Assembly: GCA_022539475.1 (NCBI GenBank)
Contig: VCMS01000001.1
Coordinates: forward strand, 62,001-126,000
Reading direction: 5' to 3'
DNA length: 64,000 nt
From: Gracilaria domingensis
Lineage: Eukaryota > Rhodophyta > Florideophyceae > Gracilariales > Gracilariaceae
Positions within the stretch are counted from its first letter, which is position 1, and each line of letters starts with the position of its first letter. Under the pieces are notes generated by a model. It worked only from the letters and a program-made list of their open reading frames with translations. It had not been told where the DNA came from and did not search any database. The position numbers and the translations under genes are program-made. Below are positions 1 to 10,862 of this stretch, in pieces.

Positions 1-1
1 C

Positions 2-1021
2 GTGAGGCTTAGCAACCCCACCCCTGCGGTGGCGATCCAACAGGGACAGACCAATACTAATATATTCCATGGGGCGATCACACCGAACATCGTCGTTGCA
101 GATGAAGGTAGTGTGGGTGGCTTCCCAACATGGGGAATTGTTTTGCTGGCGTTATTTGCCTTCCTGCTACTGGCTGCGTTGCTGGGACTCTGCCTTGCTC
201 TCTGTTTCCGCAAAAAGAAACTGCCATCACTTACCAGCTCATTGTTCTCACCGACCACGCTGGGAGATTCCACTTCTCGCTATGGACCGTCTTCATCAAG
301 AACTTCGTCAACTTCCAAGACTACGCTCAGTTCCTTCGGGTGGTCGAAGAGGTCGAAGAAGTCGTCTTCGAAAAGGACCACGAAGCACTCCTCGGTATCG
401 ACGCACACCAAGCCGAAGACTAAGGACTCATCGTCGCATGGCAAACAAACGTGCCCATCATCTGGCAAGTGTATAGACAAATGCTTCTGCATGTATTGCA
501 CTCCGGTTACTCCCCCACCACCGGTTGCCTCCGTGCATCACTACGAGCCAGACTGTGCCCCAAAGGTCTACAAATGCAAGACCAAGTGTCGGAAGCATTG
601 TTCTCACAAGTCCTCACGTAAGCACTCTCATACATGCGACAAGTCAACAAAGAAAACGTGCAAATCAACCACCATGGTTTGCAAGTGCTACTGTTGCAAA
701 TATGAGCCATCTACTTGCAAGTCAAGTTCGCGGTGTTGCAAGTCTTCTTCTAAGAGTTGTTCTTCAAGTGCCTCCCCCAAATGCACAACGTCGCACAAGT
801 CTTCCTGCAAGAAAGTCACTCCACCGTCAACAAAGCCGCCTTCCACAAGGCCACCCACAACGAAGGCGACAAGTAGCAAGAAAACTTCGGCCAAACCAGT
901 GTCATGCAAGCCAACAACGAGCAGTTGCCGAACGTGTAAGAAGTCGTGTAGGACATGCAAGCCATCTGGGAACCGGTGCGGATGTCGTTCGTGCCCAATG
1001 GTCGAGATTAATATCTGTTAA
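2..1021 (+). CDS. Cys/Lys/Ser-rich single-pass membrane protein, 5' partial
   Basis: The frame is open from base 2 with no ATG, so the gene starts left of the window. About 339 residues are visible. A strong hydrophobic segment lies near residues 42-69, followed at once by a basic stop-transfer stretch (RKKK), which suggests a type I membrane protein. The rest is a low-complexity tail of Ser, Lys, Cys and Thr with many CK, CC and CxC pairs, ending in a Pro/Thr/Lys-rich stretch and a final Cys cluster. No catalytic domain is visible. The missing N-terminal part is probably lumenal or extracellular, and the tail could bind metal or be cross-linked. I do not recognise the family. The stop is TAA at 1019-1021. 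No gene is seen for about 1.1 kb downstream. Confidence 0.6.
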   Translation: MRLSNPTPAVAIQQGQTNTNIFHGAITPNIVVADEGSVGGFPTWGIVLLALFAFLLLAALLGLCLALCFRKKKLPSLTSSLFSPTTLGDSTSRYGPSSSRTSSTSKTTLSSFGWSKRSKKSSSKRTTKHSSVSTHTKPKTKDSSSHGKQTCPSSGKCIDKCFCMYCTPVTPPPPVASVHHYEPDCAPKVYKCKTKCRKHCSHKSSRKHSHTCDKSTKKTCKSTTMVCKCYCCKYEPSTCKSSSRCCKSSSKSCSSSASPKCTTSHKSSCKKVTPPSTKPPSTRPPTTKATSSKKTSAKPVSCKPTTSSCRTCKKSCRTCKPSGNRCGCRSCPMVEINIC

Positions 1022-2144
1022 GTGAAAACGGCACTGCTAACTTATCCTGTTGTACTGCCTGTTTGAGTGATTCGTTTTGTGTACTATGGCCGGTCAGTCA
1101 ACATCTCATCTTCTCTTCTAGTTTCCATAGGAACTGAACTAATTTGTCGCTTATAGAAGTGATCACTTTGGACGTTCTTGTCGTTTTTGTAAATACGTCT
1201 GTACTGCAACATGCACCAGCGAGGTGTGTTCTAGCTAGTGAAGCGATTTAGCACACAGCCGACGTTCGCCACCCATCTTCGTTCTTGCTCCACATCGTGA
1301 TTACTCCATCCTATTCTGAGATGCTCTCTACTCTGTCCCCACTCAGCGAATTTGTTCTTGCCTTCTTCAATGCATCCGAAATCTGACCGTTCTTTGAGCG
1401 TATTATCAAAACCTTGCGACAAACTTGTGGTTGCTTCGCGTGGGAGTGATGAGCAAAAGACCATTTTTGGTTTTGTTTGCATCAACTGGACAACATTGGC
1501 TGAACAGTAAAGCGCGTGTTGGTTCATCAGAGAGTAGCTTGACGTCGATGGCGAAGACAGCCAAATTCCAGGTCATGCGCTATCGTGCACGGGAGCCCTT
1601 ACGAAAGACAACGATGGTCTGATCAAGACATGGTGATGAGATCAAATAGCAGTCCCGTCATCAGGGACGAGTTTCTTCGATACAGGACACGAACTTAAGC
1701 TTTCTATGGTTGCTGCTTTTTTAAACCCGCCTTTTTTGCCTTTTCGCAATTTTCTCGACGTGCACGTTTACCTTGTTGCTGCCCTGGCAAGGTTTTGCAA
1801 ATGGTGTTTGCACTTGTCACGTTTGGCCGCAGCTTCCAACACCGGGGCCGAGAAGTGCGTCGAAAGTTTTGATGCTCGATACTCGGAGTTGGAAAGCGTG
1901 TTCTGAGGGCCTTGCAAACGAGCAGCCTAAGGTGCAAATTGTATGAGCTTTAAGACCAAACATCAACTCATTTCGTACTTAAGGAGTTCCAGTTCCCTGG
2001 GTCGAAGAGGAGCTGCAGATCTACGCAAGTATTCCGAACATTTTGAAAGGAACTATTGCAGATCCGTTCGCTGGACCCTGAAATTATCTCATCAAGAATA
2101 TTCCAGAAGGACGCCACTCGCACTGGCTTTCGAGGTCTGACAGA
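1022..2144. other. Intergenic, no gene seen
   Basis: Only short overlapping frames with no recognisable motif are present. It should hold the 3' UTR of the Cys-rich protein and the promoter of the TMEM14-like gene. I see no strong repeat. Confidence 0.5.
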
Positions 2145-2648
2145 ATGGGAAACTTCTCCGCTGCTGAGATACTGACCATTTACGGTTTAACGTTGATGAT
2201 ATGTGGGGCTTTGGCTTTTCAAGACTCTGGTCTAGCGAAAAATGCGGTATCCGCAATCTATATGGGCAACGGTGGTGCAGTTGTATGTTTTCTTTTGGCG
2301 GCCGGCTCAAGGAATCTGGAGTTGAAAAAAGGAGAAAGGGGGTATAAGATAATGATGATAAGCATTCATCTGGCTTTCATATTCCCGCTTCTGTTCGGAG
2401 GGGTAATTGGATGGCGATTATGGTTGGCATGGAACATTCCGCACAAAGCCTACTTGAAACCGTACTTTAGTATCATTGTTGCAATGAGCTTGCTCACTGC
2501 TGGGGTCGTGTATTCAAAGAAGCCCAAGAAGAATGAGAACAAAAAGGGAAATGTTGAAACCAAAGAGAACAAGGAGAGTTCAACAAGCACAGAAACTTCG
2601 GAAGAAACCTCGTCAGTACGTAGGAGGCGAAGAGCGACAGCTATGTGA
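2145..2648 (+). CDS. TMEM14-like small membrane protein
   Basis: This 167-residue protein starts at a clear ATG. Residues 1-125 hold four hydrophobic segments with small-residue patterns (GNGGAVVCFLLAAG). The last 40 residues are a charged Lys/Glu/Ser tail ending in a run of arginines. Number, size and spacing of the helices fit the TMEM14/FAX family, whose members act in mitochondrial or plastid envelope transport, for example of fatty acids or porphyrin precursors. The charged tail is longer than usual. No transit peptide is obvious, which leaves the membrane open. It could instead be another small four-helix membrane protein, as the family call rests on helix pattern rather than a diagnostic motif. 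Confidence 0.5.
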   Translation: MGNFSAAEILTIYGLTLMICGALAFQDSGLAKNAVSAIYMGNGGAVVCFLLAAGSRNLELKKGERGYKIMMISIHLAFIFPLLFGGVIGWRLWLAWNIPHKAYLKPYFSIIVAMSLLTAGVVYSKKPKKNENKKGNVETKENKESSTSTETSEETSSVRRRRRATAM

Positions 2649-2884
2649 GCATAGACACATGGAGCTGCAGTTGTTGGAACATATGCAATATCTGCATTCT
2701 ACAGTATCTCAACGCTCTGTATTTAGTCTCAACATTGAAGCAGGTATTCTTTTTCTTAAATTGCGTCCTTGACGTCACGCCCTTGCCTTACGTGCGATCA
2801 AGAGTAGTACAAAGCTTCCCATCGTCAAACGAAGCGTAAACAAAACAGAAACAGTCGATGAAGGAAGGCTGACCCGGTCGTTGC

Positions 2885-4090
2885 TTAGTTGTAGTCCACG
2901 CCGAAATAGTCCTTCAAGCTTCCATCCCGACGAATATCGTTCGTTGCACATTGCAGCCCTCCACCAAATTGGTAAGTATTACGGAAAGGCACCGGAATGA
3001 CATCAAAGCCAAAGTCCTCAAGTTGGAATATCAGCGCCTTCTCATTTTCTTCCACAACAATCTTCTCCTCAGAAACACTGAAGATATTGACGCTCATCCC
3101 GTTCGCACTGCAATGACAGAAATCGGGCATCGGATAATTGATGGCGCTTGGAGGTGCTGATTCAATAAGCTTCCAGTTTCCTTCTCTAAACATCTTGATT
3201 TCACTTTCCAAAGGAGGACGCTCACGGTTACAAAGGACTAATCCCGGGCGAAGAGGTATGAAGTTACTATCAATGTGTTGCGGCTTCATGTCATCTGGAA
3301 AGTGCATTAAGTGACAATTGATGGCTCTCTGAGAGAAATGTCGCTTCAACCATTCGAATCCCATGAGATTGGTGGTGTTACTGTGAATCACAAAGAGATC
3401 CTTTCCTACTCGTGCTACGTCGGCTGCATCCCATATAGGTTCGTCTTCTGTAGTGGCAAATTCGAACTTGTGCCTATTGTGTTCGAGATCTTCGGCGGAT
3501 ATGAGGCCATTCTTTCTCTTGCTTTTCTCGTCAATCCTGTCCCAGAATGGGACCTTGACTCCGTTTTTGATGTCCACTTGATGTTGGTACAAAGAATCTC
3601 GCATCATTGGCTTTGGGGCCGCGGTCCAGATCATCTGTTTATCTTTTCTGTAATAGTCCATAATAATGTCACGGTAGCAGTACTCTTCAAACAAACGAGC
3701 GCGATGAGACATTGCTGCTTCAAGGATCTCGTTCCCAACTACGAGAAGTTTGTCTCGAGGGCAGCAGTTGTACATAGTCGGGGTTTTCCAGAAAGGCGTA
3801 ACAATGGGCGTGTCTTGAGGTATGAGGGTAGGGCGTTTTACCACAACTCCTTCTCCCTCGAGAGTCTCTGCTAGCAAATCGTACTCCAAGTTGGCTTTTT
3901 GGATCTCACTGGGATGCTTGGGACCAATAGGCCACCTTAGAGTAGACGCAATGTATTCGTTATTGCACTCAGCCCGAAAATCAGGACCCTCAGGAGGAAA
4001 GCAAGCATCATCGGGAAGACGGGCTACGATAACTTCTTGCAGCCTTTCCCATTCCGTCCAAGAATTGACTAGCATCCCGACCTCTAACAT
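2885..4090 (-). CDS. GATM: Glycine amidinotransferase-like enzyme (AGAT family)
   Basis: AGAT enzymes transfer the amidino group of arginine to an amine such as glycine, the first step of creatine-type synthesis. This 401-residue protein matches the family along most of its length. It opens with SWTEWERLQEVIVAR (human SYNEWDPLEEVIVGR), then has WDAADVARVG with the catalytic Asp, a TNLMGFEWLKRHF block, HIDSNF with the catalytic His, and near the C-terminus GGGLQCATNDIRRDG with the nucleophilic Cys near residue 381. The frame is open upstream of this ATG without another ATG. The chosen start lies just before the first conserved block, so no mitochondrial presequence is visible. Substrate choice within the family, including guanidino natural-product enzymes, cannot be read from sequence. 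Confidence 0.85.
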   Translation of the reverse strand: MLEVGMLVNSWTEWERLQEVIVARLPDDACFPPEGPDFRAECNNEYIASTLRWPIGPKHPSEIQKANLEYDLLAETLEGEGVVVKRPTLIPQDTPIVTPFWKTPTMYNCCPRDKLLVVGNEILEAAMSHRARLFEEYCYRDIIMDYYRKDKQMIWTAAPKPMMRDSLYQHQVDIKNGVKVPFWDRIDEKSKRKNGLISAEDLEHNRHKFEFATTEDEPIWDAADVARVGKDLFVIHSNTTNLMGFEWLKRHFSQRAINCHLMHFPDDMKPQHIDSNFIPLRPGLVLCNRERPPLESEIKMFREGNWKLIESAPPSAINYPMPDFCHCSANGMSVNIFSVSEEKIVVEENEKALIFQLEDFGFDVIPVPFRNTYQFGGGLQCATNDIRRDGSLKDYFGVDYN

Positions 4091-5951
4091 TGTAGGAGGC
4101 AAATGGAGAATAGCAAGATCGAATGATTCAAAGACAGCCTCAACGCTGGTAATCGAACAACTGTTGGAATTTGGTGCCTACACCAGGCAATTAGGAGATT
4201 CAGTTGGTACCGATCAGGGTGAGCTCCTGGCTTCGATCTGGTAGCCGATCTACATTGATCCGCGTACCAATCGCCAAAGCCTTTTATAGCGTTCAAGTTC
4301 GGACCTCTGCACGCTGAACTTTCCATCTTCAGCTAGTGAAACAGAGAAAGTTTGTTTGCTTTTGAGTTTGGCATGCGGTGTGAAAGATGTGGAAAGTCGC
4401 ACATGGAATCTCACTAGAAAAAAGTTCGCTGCACAGCATTTTGATACGGATCTGCATCTGTGCTAGCTAGCAATAACGATGACGAGGTGCTAGCTAGCAG
4501 CGCCACCGACGCACGGACCCAGTTAGAAGATCTCCAAATGTCGAATCTGATAGGAAGTGCAGTCCAACCAGCTTGGTGGAACTCGCTGATGTTTGGCTCA
4601 AGCCATAAGCTGAACTGATCACGAACTCTTGCCTTTGAGAATTATAAACTAACACATGATTACACAGGCTTGTTTTTTTCCTGGTCTGCCCATGGGTGCA
4701 TGTACACGCATCCGTTGCGCTTTGAGTATCAGACTACAATCAGGGCGCAATGGAAGGTTATCGTTCGTTCGAGATCATCTTCCTTATGAGAGTGGTGATG
4801 GATTCAATCATATATGATACACACAGGCCTGGATACACACAAGTCACAAAAATATTACTGCTAAGGAGTTGGGTGCTGCTAAAGGGAATGACCCAAATCT
4901 TAACAAGGATACGGCATACGTAGTGGTCGGTCATTCTCAAAGTTACTGCTTTGGTGCTCCGTTGGGGAGATGACGAAGATATCTGCAAAAGAATCTTGTA
5001 TGGGGACTTCCTTTTCTTATGGTCATATGCCCCTAATTGCCGAAATACTGCACGACGAAGTTACGATTCCACGACGGAGCTAAGTCACTTGAGTCGAGTT
5101 GACTCATCGAATAATATTTGGTACTTCGATTCAGCAATAGAATTCTGATGTCCAAAATATAGAGGCTTACAATAACTAAGATTTTCCCCTTGTCTTTAGA
5201 TCAAAAGATGTTTGTTCTGCTTGAGAAGAGGCAAGCAGTCATGCGAGACAACCTTCTTTTACGAGCTGTAATCTACAACTTGCAATCATTTCCATGTACA
5301 CCTCTCGTAATCCTAAATAAGACTGCAACGTTTCCCCTTCTTCACATGCGAAACTGTGATTAGACAATTCATCAACTATCTCCAATAATGTACATCACCG
5401 TATCTGGAGTCCATCGAAAAGATGAATTCACCATGAACACGTTTCCCTTGAAGCTTTTAAGGGTGGTTAATAAACTTGCAGGTCATTGAGATTAATGTTG
5501 CAGTTTGCATTACATACACCCTTGTAGATTTCGTCTGCCTCGCTTAAAGAGTGCCCCCTGTTCTTAATGACGCCTTAACGTGCCTCTTAAGGATTTGCTA
5601 AATAGTCAACCTGCCACAAGTTTCGGTGACTATTTAGCAAATCCTCATTCAAATAGACGCTTCTCCTGCTCAGCGTAGCTTGACACGAGCGACAGGCTGT
5701 CTATGAGGATAAATAGGAATCTTCGTTTGCATATAAGTCCAAACAGAAGTATCGATACGTTGATCCAAAAACCGTCTTCCTGTTCTTTAGTGAACCTCTG
5801 TATGGATCGAAAGGAAATTATGAACATAATCCGGGGGCATCAGTTTCCGAGAGACATAAATAGTTGTCTCAGTCGGGAGACAATCGTTGACGAGAGGTTG
5901 AATACAAAAAACGCTAATCCATCTCTCCGAGCCAAGTCGCTTGTGAATACA
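4091..5951. other. Intergenic, no gene seen
   Basis: About 1.9 kb between two minus-strand genes. It contains a direct pair of GTGCTAGCTAGCA near 4459 and 4487, and the hairpin at 5590-5645. The longest frames are under 100 codons and look like chance. Confidence 0.5.
5590..5645. repeat. Perfect 19-bp inverted repeat with 18-nt loop
   Basis: The arms 5590-5608 (AGGATTTGCTAAATAGTCA) and 5627-5645 are exact reverse complements separated by 18 nt. It lies about 0.3 kb beyond the listerin stop codon. It could be a 3'-end hairpin of that transcript or a small non-autonomous transposon remnant. No flanking duplication was found by eye. Confidence 0.75.
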
Positions 5952-8900
5952 CTAGAAACCCCCTTTACTCACATAAAAAGCACTCCGGCAGGTTGGGCAT
6001 GAAGAAGTGTTGCTTGTCGAAAACCACCGTAAAAGACAGTCTGAATGATAATTGTTCTTACATGTTCGACAAGTCTTCTTTGGTAGGGCCGCGGTTAAAA
6101 CGTGAAGCACCGAGTAGCATATAGGACATTCTTCAAAGCCTTGGAAGGCTTTGTCAAGGTTGCGTCGCCACAGAGCAAGTGCTTCCGCAAGTGAGCAATT
6201 TTTTGTATGAAGTAGCGTGGCCATTCCTAGCAGCGTCTTTCTCCACTGAGCTTCAGACATTCCAATTTTCGATCTTGCTTCTACTGTGGCAGTTTGTAAC
6301 GGGAATACATCTGGTATGCGCATCCCGATTTCTAAAGTAACATCCGAAAACCGATAAGTGGCCCATACTTCCCGACCTGCCACGGAGCCTCGAGCTGAGA
6401 GCTCACCCTCATCGTCTTCCGCAGCCATGCCTTCTGAGTCGCCACCCCATTCCTTTACCTTTCGTACTTCTGCTGTAATAAGAAGTGCCGCTAGATTTTT
6501 GCGTACAAAAGCTTCCACTCGCAGCGCAGCTCCACGTTCAAGCTCATGAGTTACTATTTCTCGCGACAGAGCTGGAAGTCTCTGAAGCGCTCTAGCAAAG
6601 ACAATCCCAGCTGCATGGCCGACTTCCCCCTCACTGTTGCAACCAGCCAGACTATCCTGGGTCGCGTCTCCTGCTGCAGTACTTTCTATTCCTATAGACT
6701 GTCCACTCTTTGCCACGATCACTCCCGACGCAGCGTTCTCCTCGGTCTGTATAGCCATGACGGCAGCTCTTCGAGCATATTGCAGTTCTTCAGTGCTTCC
6801 GTCAACCACAATATCAACACAGCGCTTGAAGAAGGTTCTGTATATTTCGGGGTGCACGTTTAAAAACATTAGACCCACTCTCCGGAACGAAACATCTCCT
6901 ATGCCAGTTGCGGTGGAAGGGGACCTAAGTGAATAGTCTGGTCTCATGAGGTCAAGGAATATTCTCCACGCAAGCAAATATCCTACTTCTTGCGACAAAA
7001 CATCTTCATGGGTCTCACTTTGAGCACTTGGTAAGGTCGACCATTCAAGTGCCTCTCGAAGTTGACTCGGCATTACACCTTCAACAAAACGTCTTTCCTC
7101 GCCTTCGTCTGAAAATCCTTCTTCTGGGAAAGCGTCCTTGACATGATCGGAAAGGTCTATAGTGGCTGTGTGTAGAACTACTGTTAAAATCGCCCTGCGT
7201 ATGATCGCCGATGAGCTGGTTAACCATGGAATTAACGAATAGACGTTGCCCACCGGTACTGGCATGTGACCATCGCCTCGAAGCAGCGTCCCCGTTTCTG
7301 CTGCAAATATTATCAAACCTCCGCACCATAATGAGCAAGTCAGTGCATCAACCGTTCCAATCTTTTCTCCAATCTTCTCTTCAAAGAAAGGAATTAGAGA
7401 AACGCTAATCCACGCACCCCAATAACAAAGCTCACCTCCGAGTTCACAGTCTAGTTTGCCTTTTTCTGATTCATTAACTATGACATAAGCTAATCCAAGA
7501 AAGAAGCAAAGTCTATGAACGTCACTCCAAGAAAGCTCTCCGCTGCTCTTCGAAGCAAAACTCTGAAGTACAGTGCATATACGAGAGGCCCAAGATGTCA
7601 ACTCACGGCTCACTAAGGCTTCGAATCTTGAGCAAAGGAGTAACACACGAAAAAGGTTTGCCAACGAGGCTTCTAGGCTGTTCTTTCCTCTGACATCGGT
7701 TATAGAAGATATCGTTTTCCTTCCGCTTTGGAGTGCCTTCAGCCCAGTTAGTTGCAGCCATGAAGGCGCCTCAACTTCAGCTTGACGATGAGTTGAGGGT
7801 ATTACACCAGAAAGAGAAGCAGCAATGGTCTCCAATGCCCAAACTGTATTATCTATGGTTATCGTATCTTCCAAAGTAACGCTCATAATGTATTCAAGAA
7901 AAGACCGAAAGTCTTCAATACATTTTCCATGGCTCCCTACGCTACAGATTTGAACAATAACTGGAATTTCTGAGAGATCGCGAGAAGTGGGTACCGTGGA
8001 ATCCCTTTCAATCAACCAAAACCGTCTGAGCTCTTCAGATATGGCAGCGAACTCTTCCGAGCTCGAATCTGCAGTTGTTCCTGAAAGAAAGCAAATTATC
8101 TTCTCCCCGCCTTTCCGTGGATTCGAGAGTAGTAGTCGAGCAGTGTTTCGCCCAATACGCAGCCTCTCCTTGCCATCCAGTTCTGTCAAATAAGTTCGGA
8201 GACCATTGTCAGCTTCTTCATGAGGTTCCTCACAGACTTTTCCAATCATCTCATTGAAGAATTCCACATTAACGCGCTTCGTCACCCCATCTCCGAAAAT
8301 GAACTGGTATGGTGTGCTTCGAAGCAATACTGTGACAAAACCTGATGTTGCATTCTCTAACAGTCTCGTGCAGAGTAAGCTCGACACGTTGACCCCATGT
8401 TTACCAAAGGCCGATACGATGGCCGATACTGAATAAGCAAGTTCGGAGAGGTGCGATGGGCTCTGTATCTGACGCATGTATGGAAGCAAAGTGCTCCCCA
8501 TCGAATCCAAGAGTTTAGGCAGATCTTCAAATGGATATGCTTCTATGAAATCAGTGACCTGCGTTAGAATTAAGCGGTTCTGTGCGGCTCGAGTCATCGA
8601 GACACTCACAAAGTCTCGATGGATATCGTCAAACCTTAATTCTGACGAAAACGAGGAGATTATTGCTTCAATTATGGGATCACTCTTCTCAATCGCTACA
8701 TCCGTTCTCAATGCTTCCATGATATTCAGCGTGACTTCCCTCCACGATTCCCTTGAGATTCTGGCTCCACCTTCAACATCCAATGCTGTAGATGCAAAAC
8801 AAACTGCGAATTCAGACATTTCGTGTTCCATAATTCCGCTCACGGTCTCGACTACCATGGTGTCCAAATCGTTTCCCATCAAGGGTATCCAACCCATGTC

Positions 8901-10862
8901 TTCAAACGTTTCTCTCTTTTGCTTCTGGGCGACGATAACCTCAGTCATTAGTTTGTACTCAGTTTCTTTCGAACACATTTTTCGCACTTCCGCGACCAAC
9001 ATGGACCATATCTGACCGCCATTTAAGCATGCAGAAGAGGTGTAGATCCAGCTCAGAATTCCAGCAATATCCTTCCAATTAATAGATGAATCTTCTTCAC
9101 CATTTGCATTGGCCTGACTAATCAGAGAGGTGCAGTACTCATACATTCCTGATAGAAGCGCTGAATTGTTACTGGCACTGATCTCATTTGAAACAGCGAG
9201 TCGCCTTCCAGGTTTGTTAGAGAGGAGAGTAGCCAATGCCTTTCCAGCAATCCCTGGTTTGACTGTGTCATTTTTAACAATCGCAATGATTCCGGCTTCC
9301 ACTAGTTGGTTTTCACGGGCTTCGTTCCTGATTGTATCAACCAGATATTCGAACCTTCTCAATCTTTCATCTGGGGCATGGTCTGAAAGTGAAGACCCGA
9401 AACCGTTCGCGATATCGAGAATAACTTGCGCGGAAACAGTATCGTCCATTACACGCAATACATGTCCAAATGCATGCGTGATCTCTGCAATATTCTTGTC
9501 ACTTCCGGTTGAAGTGTTCTTGCGCCGCAACGAAATAGACTCACTGACAGGAGGCAGAATACCCGACACAAAGAGTCGACATGTCGGGACTACATGCCCT
9601 TCGAAAATTCTCTTCGCAAAAGCTATTGCTTCTCCTTCATCATTTCCGAACCATCTTGCAGCCAGCACTCGCTGCGAATATGAAGCTGTTTGAACATACG
9701 CGAGCAGTGCGGTCAGTGCATAGGCAACGGTTATTTGAACACGCTTGCTCCTCTTTGAAGGATGCAAATACTCCCTCATAGAACCAAGGACCTTTTCTCC
9801 AAACACACCGGAGACTTGTTCATGAGGCAGCGACTCGAAGAGAGGAAGCAGGGCTTGCACACCCGTCGGAACAGGCGACGCAACGGACTCACATACGACA
9901 GCGGACAATTTTTCAAGGCGAGGTCCGAATGATGAACTCCATCCATCGCGTAGCAGCACAATAGCGAGATCCCAGCCGGACGTCTCTGTCTTTCGGATTG
10001 CATATACAGCGACATCTGCGAATTGAGCGGCTCGAGAGCAATCCTCAGCGCTGGATCGTACCATAAATGACAAGATGAAGACGGCTAGCTCACAGACATC
10101 GCGAAGAGCAGATTCTGATTCTTTCTTTTTCTTTCGACCTTTCGCGAAAAGAATAAGTGGAGGAGGCTCGGCGTCCACTACGGAAGCAATTGATGAGACA
10201 TCCTGGGATGCTAACAACAACCATCTCAATATTGCAATGACGCGTTTAGCTTCTGAAAGGAAATGATCTGATGAACCAATGCGTGTTATGGTCTCCTCAG
10301 AGTATGTCTTAAGTTCTTCCCCATAACGCGAGAATACCTTCTTGCGGTGCCCCTCTGTCGGGAGAACCCGTTCCAAAGATGAAGTAGCGACGTCAGAAAC
10401 AGCAGTGTTGAGATCACCCTGTGCAGATAGCCACAGCGGCAAGATTGATGGAAAGATGTGTTGAATAGCTCGACGAAACGCTTGCACCGTGTCCGCCATA
10501 AGCTGGAGTGCGGCTATACGAACCGCAGGACTGGGATCCTGCACAGCTGCTCGAAAAGACTCACCCCACGCCGTGACAAAGGCTGTCCCAACACCAGAAT
10601 CTGATGGTAAGGTCTTTAAGTGCTCGGAAAGGTCCGTGAGAGCCTTCTCCTTTGTTGTCCCATCTCGCTTGGAGAGTTTCTTTAGAAACTGTAACGCTGT
10701 AGAGTCCCATTCATGCTGTCCCGCCAGAGTCGCGGATCCCGAAGAGTGCTCCTGCAGGGCCTGAGCAGTAGCTGCAGCAAATGATGTGAAGGCAGACACG
10801 TCACCGACGTTAGCGGCAGCAGCTGCGGCTGACGCTGCCCGCGTTCCCGGTTTTCTTCCCAT
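5952..10862 (-). CDS. LTN1: Listerin, E3 ubiquitin ligase of ribosome-associated quality control
   Basis: Listerin binds 60S subunits that carry a stalled peptidyl-tRNA and ubiquitinates the nascent chain. This 1636-residue protein has the right size (yeast about 1560, human about 1770). The N-terminal region begins with a short Ala-rich stretch, then the conserved block around FLKKLSKRDGTTKEKALTDL, followed by a long helical-repeat body. The C-terminus, from about residue 1579, is a RING variant with the listerin pattern: CPIC, 15 residues, CRTC, NNYHSDC, LLRWF and CPTC. All eight zinc ligands are present. It is a single uninterrupted exon starting at ATG 10862. There is no operon-like neighbour. 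Confidence 0.93.
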   Translation of the reverse strand: MGRKPGTRAASAAAAAANVGDVSAFTSFAAATAQALQEHSSGSATLAGQHEWDSTALQFLKKLSKRDGTTKEKALTDLSEHLKTLPSDSGVGTAFVTAWGESFRAAVQDPSPAVRIAALQLMADTVQAFRRAIQHIFPSILPLWLSAQGDLNTAVSDVATSSLERVLPTEGHRKKVFSRYGEELKTYSEETITRIGSSDHFLSEAKRVIAILRWLLLASQDVSSIASVVDAEPPPLILFAKGRKKKKESESALRDVCELAVFILSFMVRSSAEDCSRAAQFADVAVYAIRKTETSGWDLAIVLLRDGWSSSFGPRLEKLSAVVCESVASPVPTGVQALLPLFESLPHEQVSGVFGEKVLGSMREYLHPSKRSKRVQITVAYALTALLAYVQTASYSQRVLAARWFGNDEGEAIAFAKRIFEGHVVPTCRLFVSGILPPVSESISLRRKNTSTGSDKNIAEITHAFGHVLRVMDDTVSAQVILDIANGFGSSLSDHAPDERLRRFEYLVDTIRNEARENQLVEAGIIAIVKNDTVKPGIAGKALATLLSNKPGRRLAVSNEISASNNSALLSGMYEYCTSLISQANANGEEDSSINWKDIAGILSWIYTSSACLNGGQIWSMLVAEVRKMCSKETEYKLMTEVIVAQKQKRETFEDMGWIPLMGNDLDTMVVETVSGIMEHEMSEFAVCFASTALDVEGGARISRESWREVTLNIMEALRTDVAIEKSDPIIEAIISSFSSELRFDDIHRDFVSVSMTRAAQNRLILTQVTDFIEAYPFEDLPKLLDSMGSTLLPYMRQIQSPSHLSELAYSVSAIVSAFGKHGVNVSSLLCTRLLENATSGFVTVLLRSTPYQFIFGDGVTKRVNVEFFNEMIGKVCEEPHEEADNGLRTYLTELDGKERLRIGRNTARLLLSNPRKGGEKIICFLSGTTADSSSEEFAAISEELRRFWLIERDSTVPTSRDLSEIPVIVQICSVGSHGKCIEDFRSFLEYIMSVTLEDTITIDNTVWALETIAASLSGVIPSTHRQAEVEAPSWLQLTGLKALQSGRKTISSITDVRGKNSLEASLANLFRVLLLCSRFEALVSRELTSWASRICTVLQSFASKSSGELSWSDVHRLCFFLGLAYVIVNESEKGKLDCELGGELCYWGAWISVSLIPFFEEKIGEKIGTVDALTCSLWCGGLIIFAAETGTLLRGDGHMPVPVGNVYSLIPWLTSSSAIIRRAILTVVLHTATIDLSDHVKDAFPEEGFSDEGEERRFVEGVMPSQLREALEWSTLPSAQSETHEDVLSQEVGYLLAWRIFLDLMRPDYSLRSPSTATGIGDVSFRRVGLMFLNVHPEIYRTFFKRCVDIVVDGSTEELQYARRAAVMAIQTEENAASGVIVAKSGQSIGIESTAAGDATQDSLAGCNSEGEVGHAAGIVFARALQRLPALSREIVTHELERGAALRVEAFVRKNLAALLITAEVRKVKEWGGDSEGMAAEDDEGELSARGSVAGREVWATYRFSDVTLEIGMRIPDVFPLQTATVEARSKIGMSEAQWRKTLLGMATLLHTKNCSLAEALALWRRNLDKAFQGFEECPICYSVLHVLTAALPKKTCRTCKNNYHSDCLLRWFSTSNTSSCPTCRSAFYVSKGGF

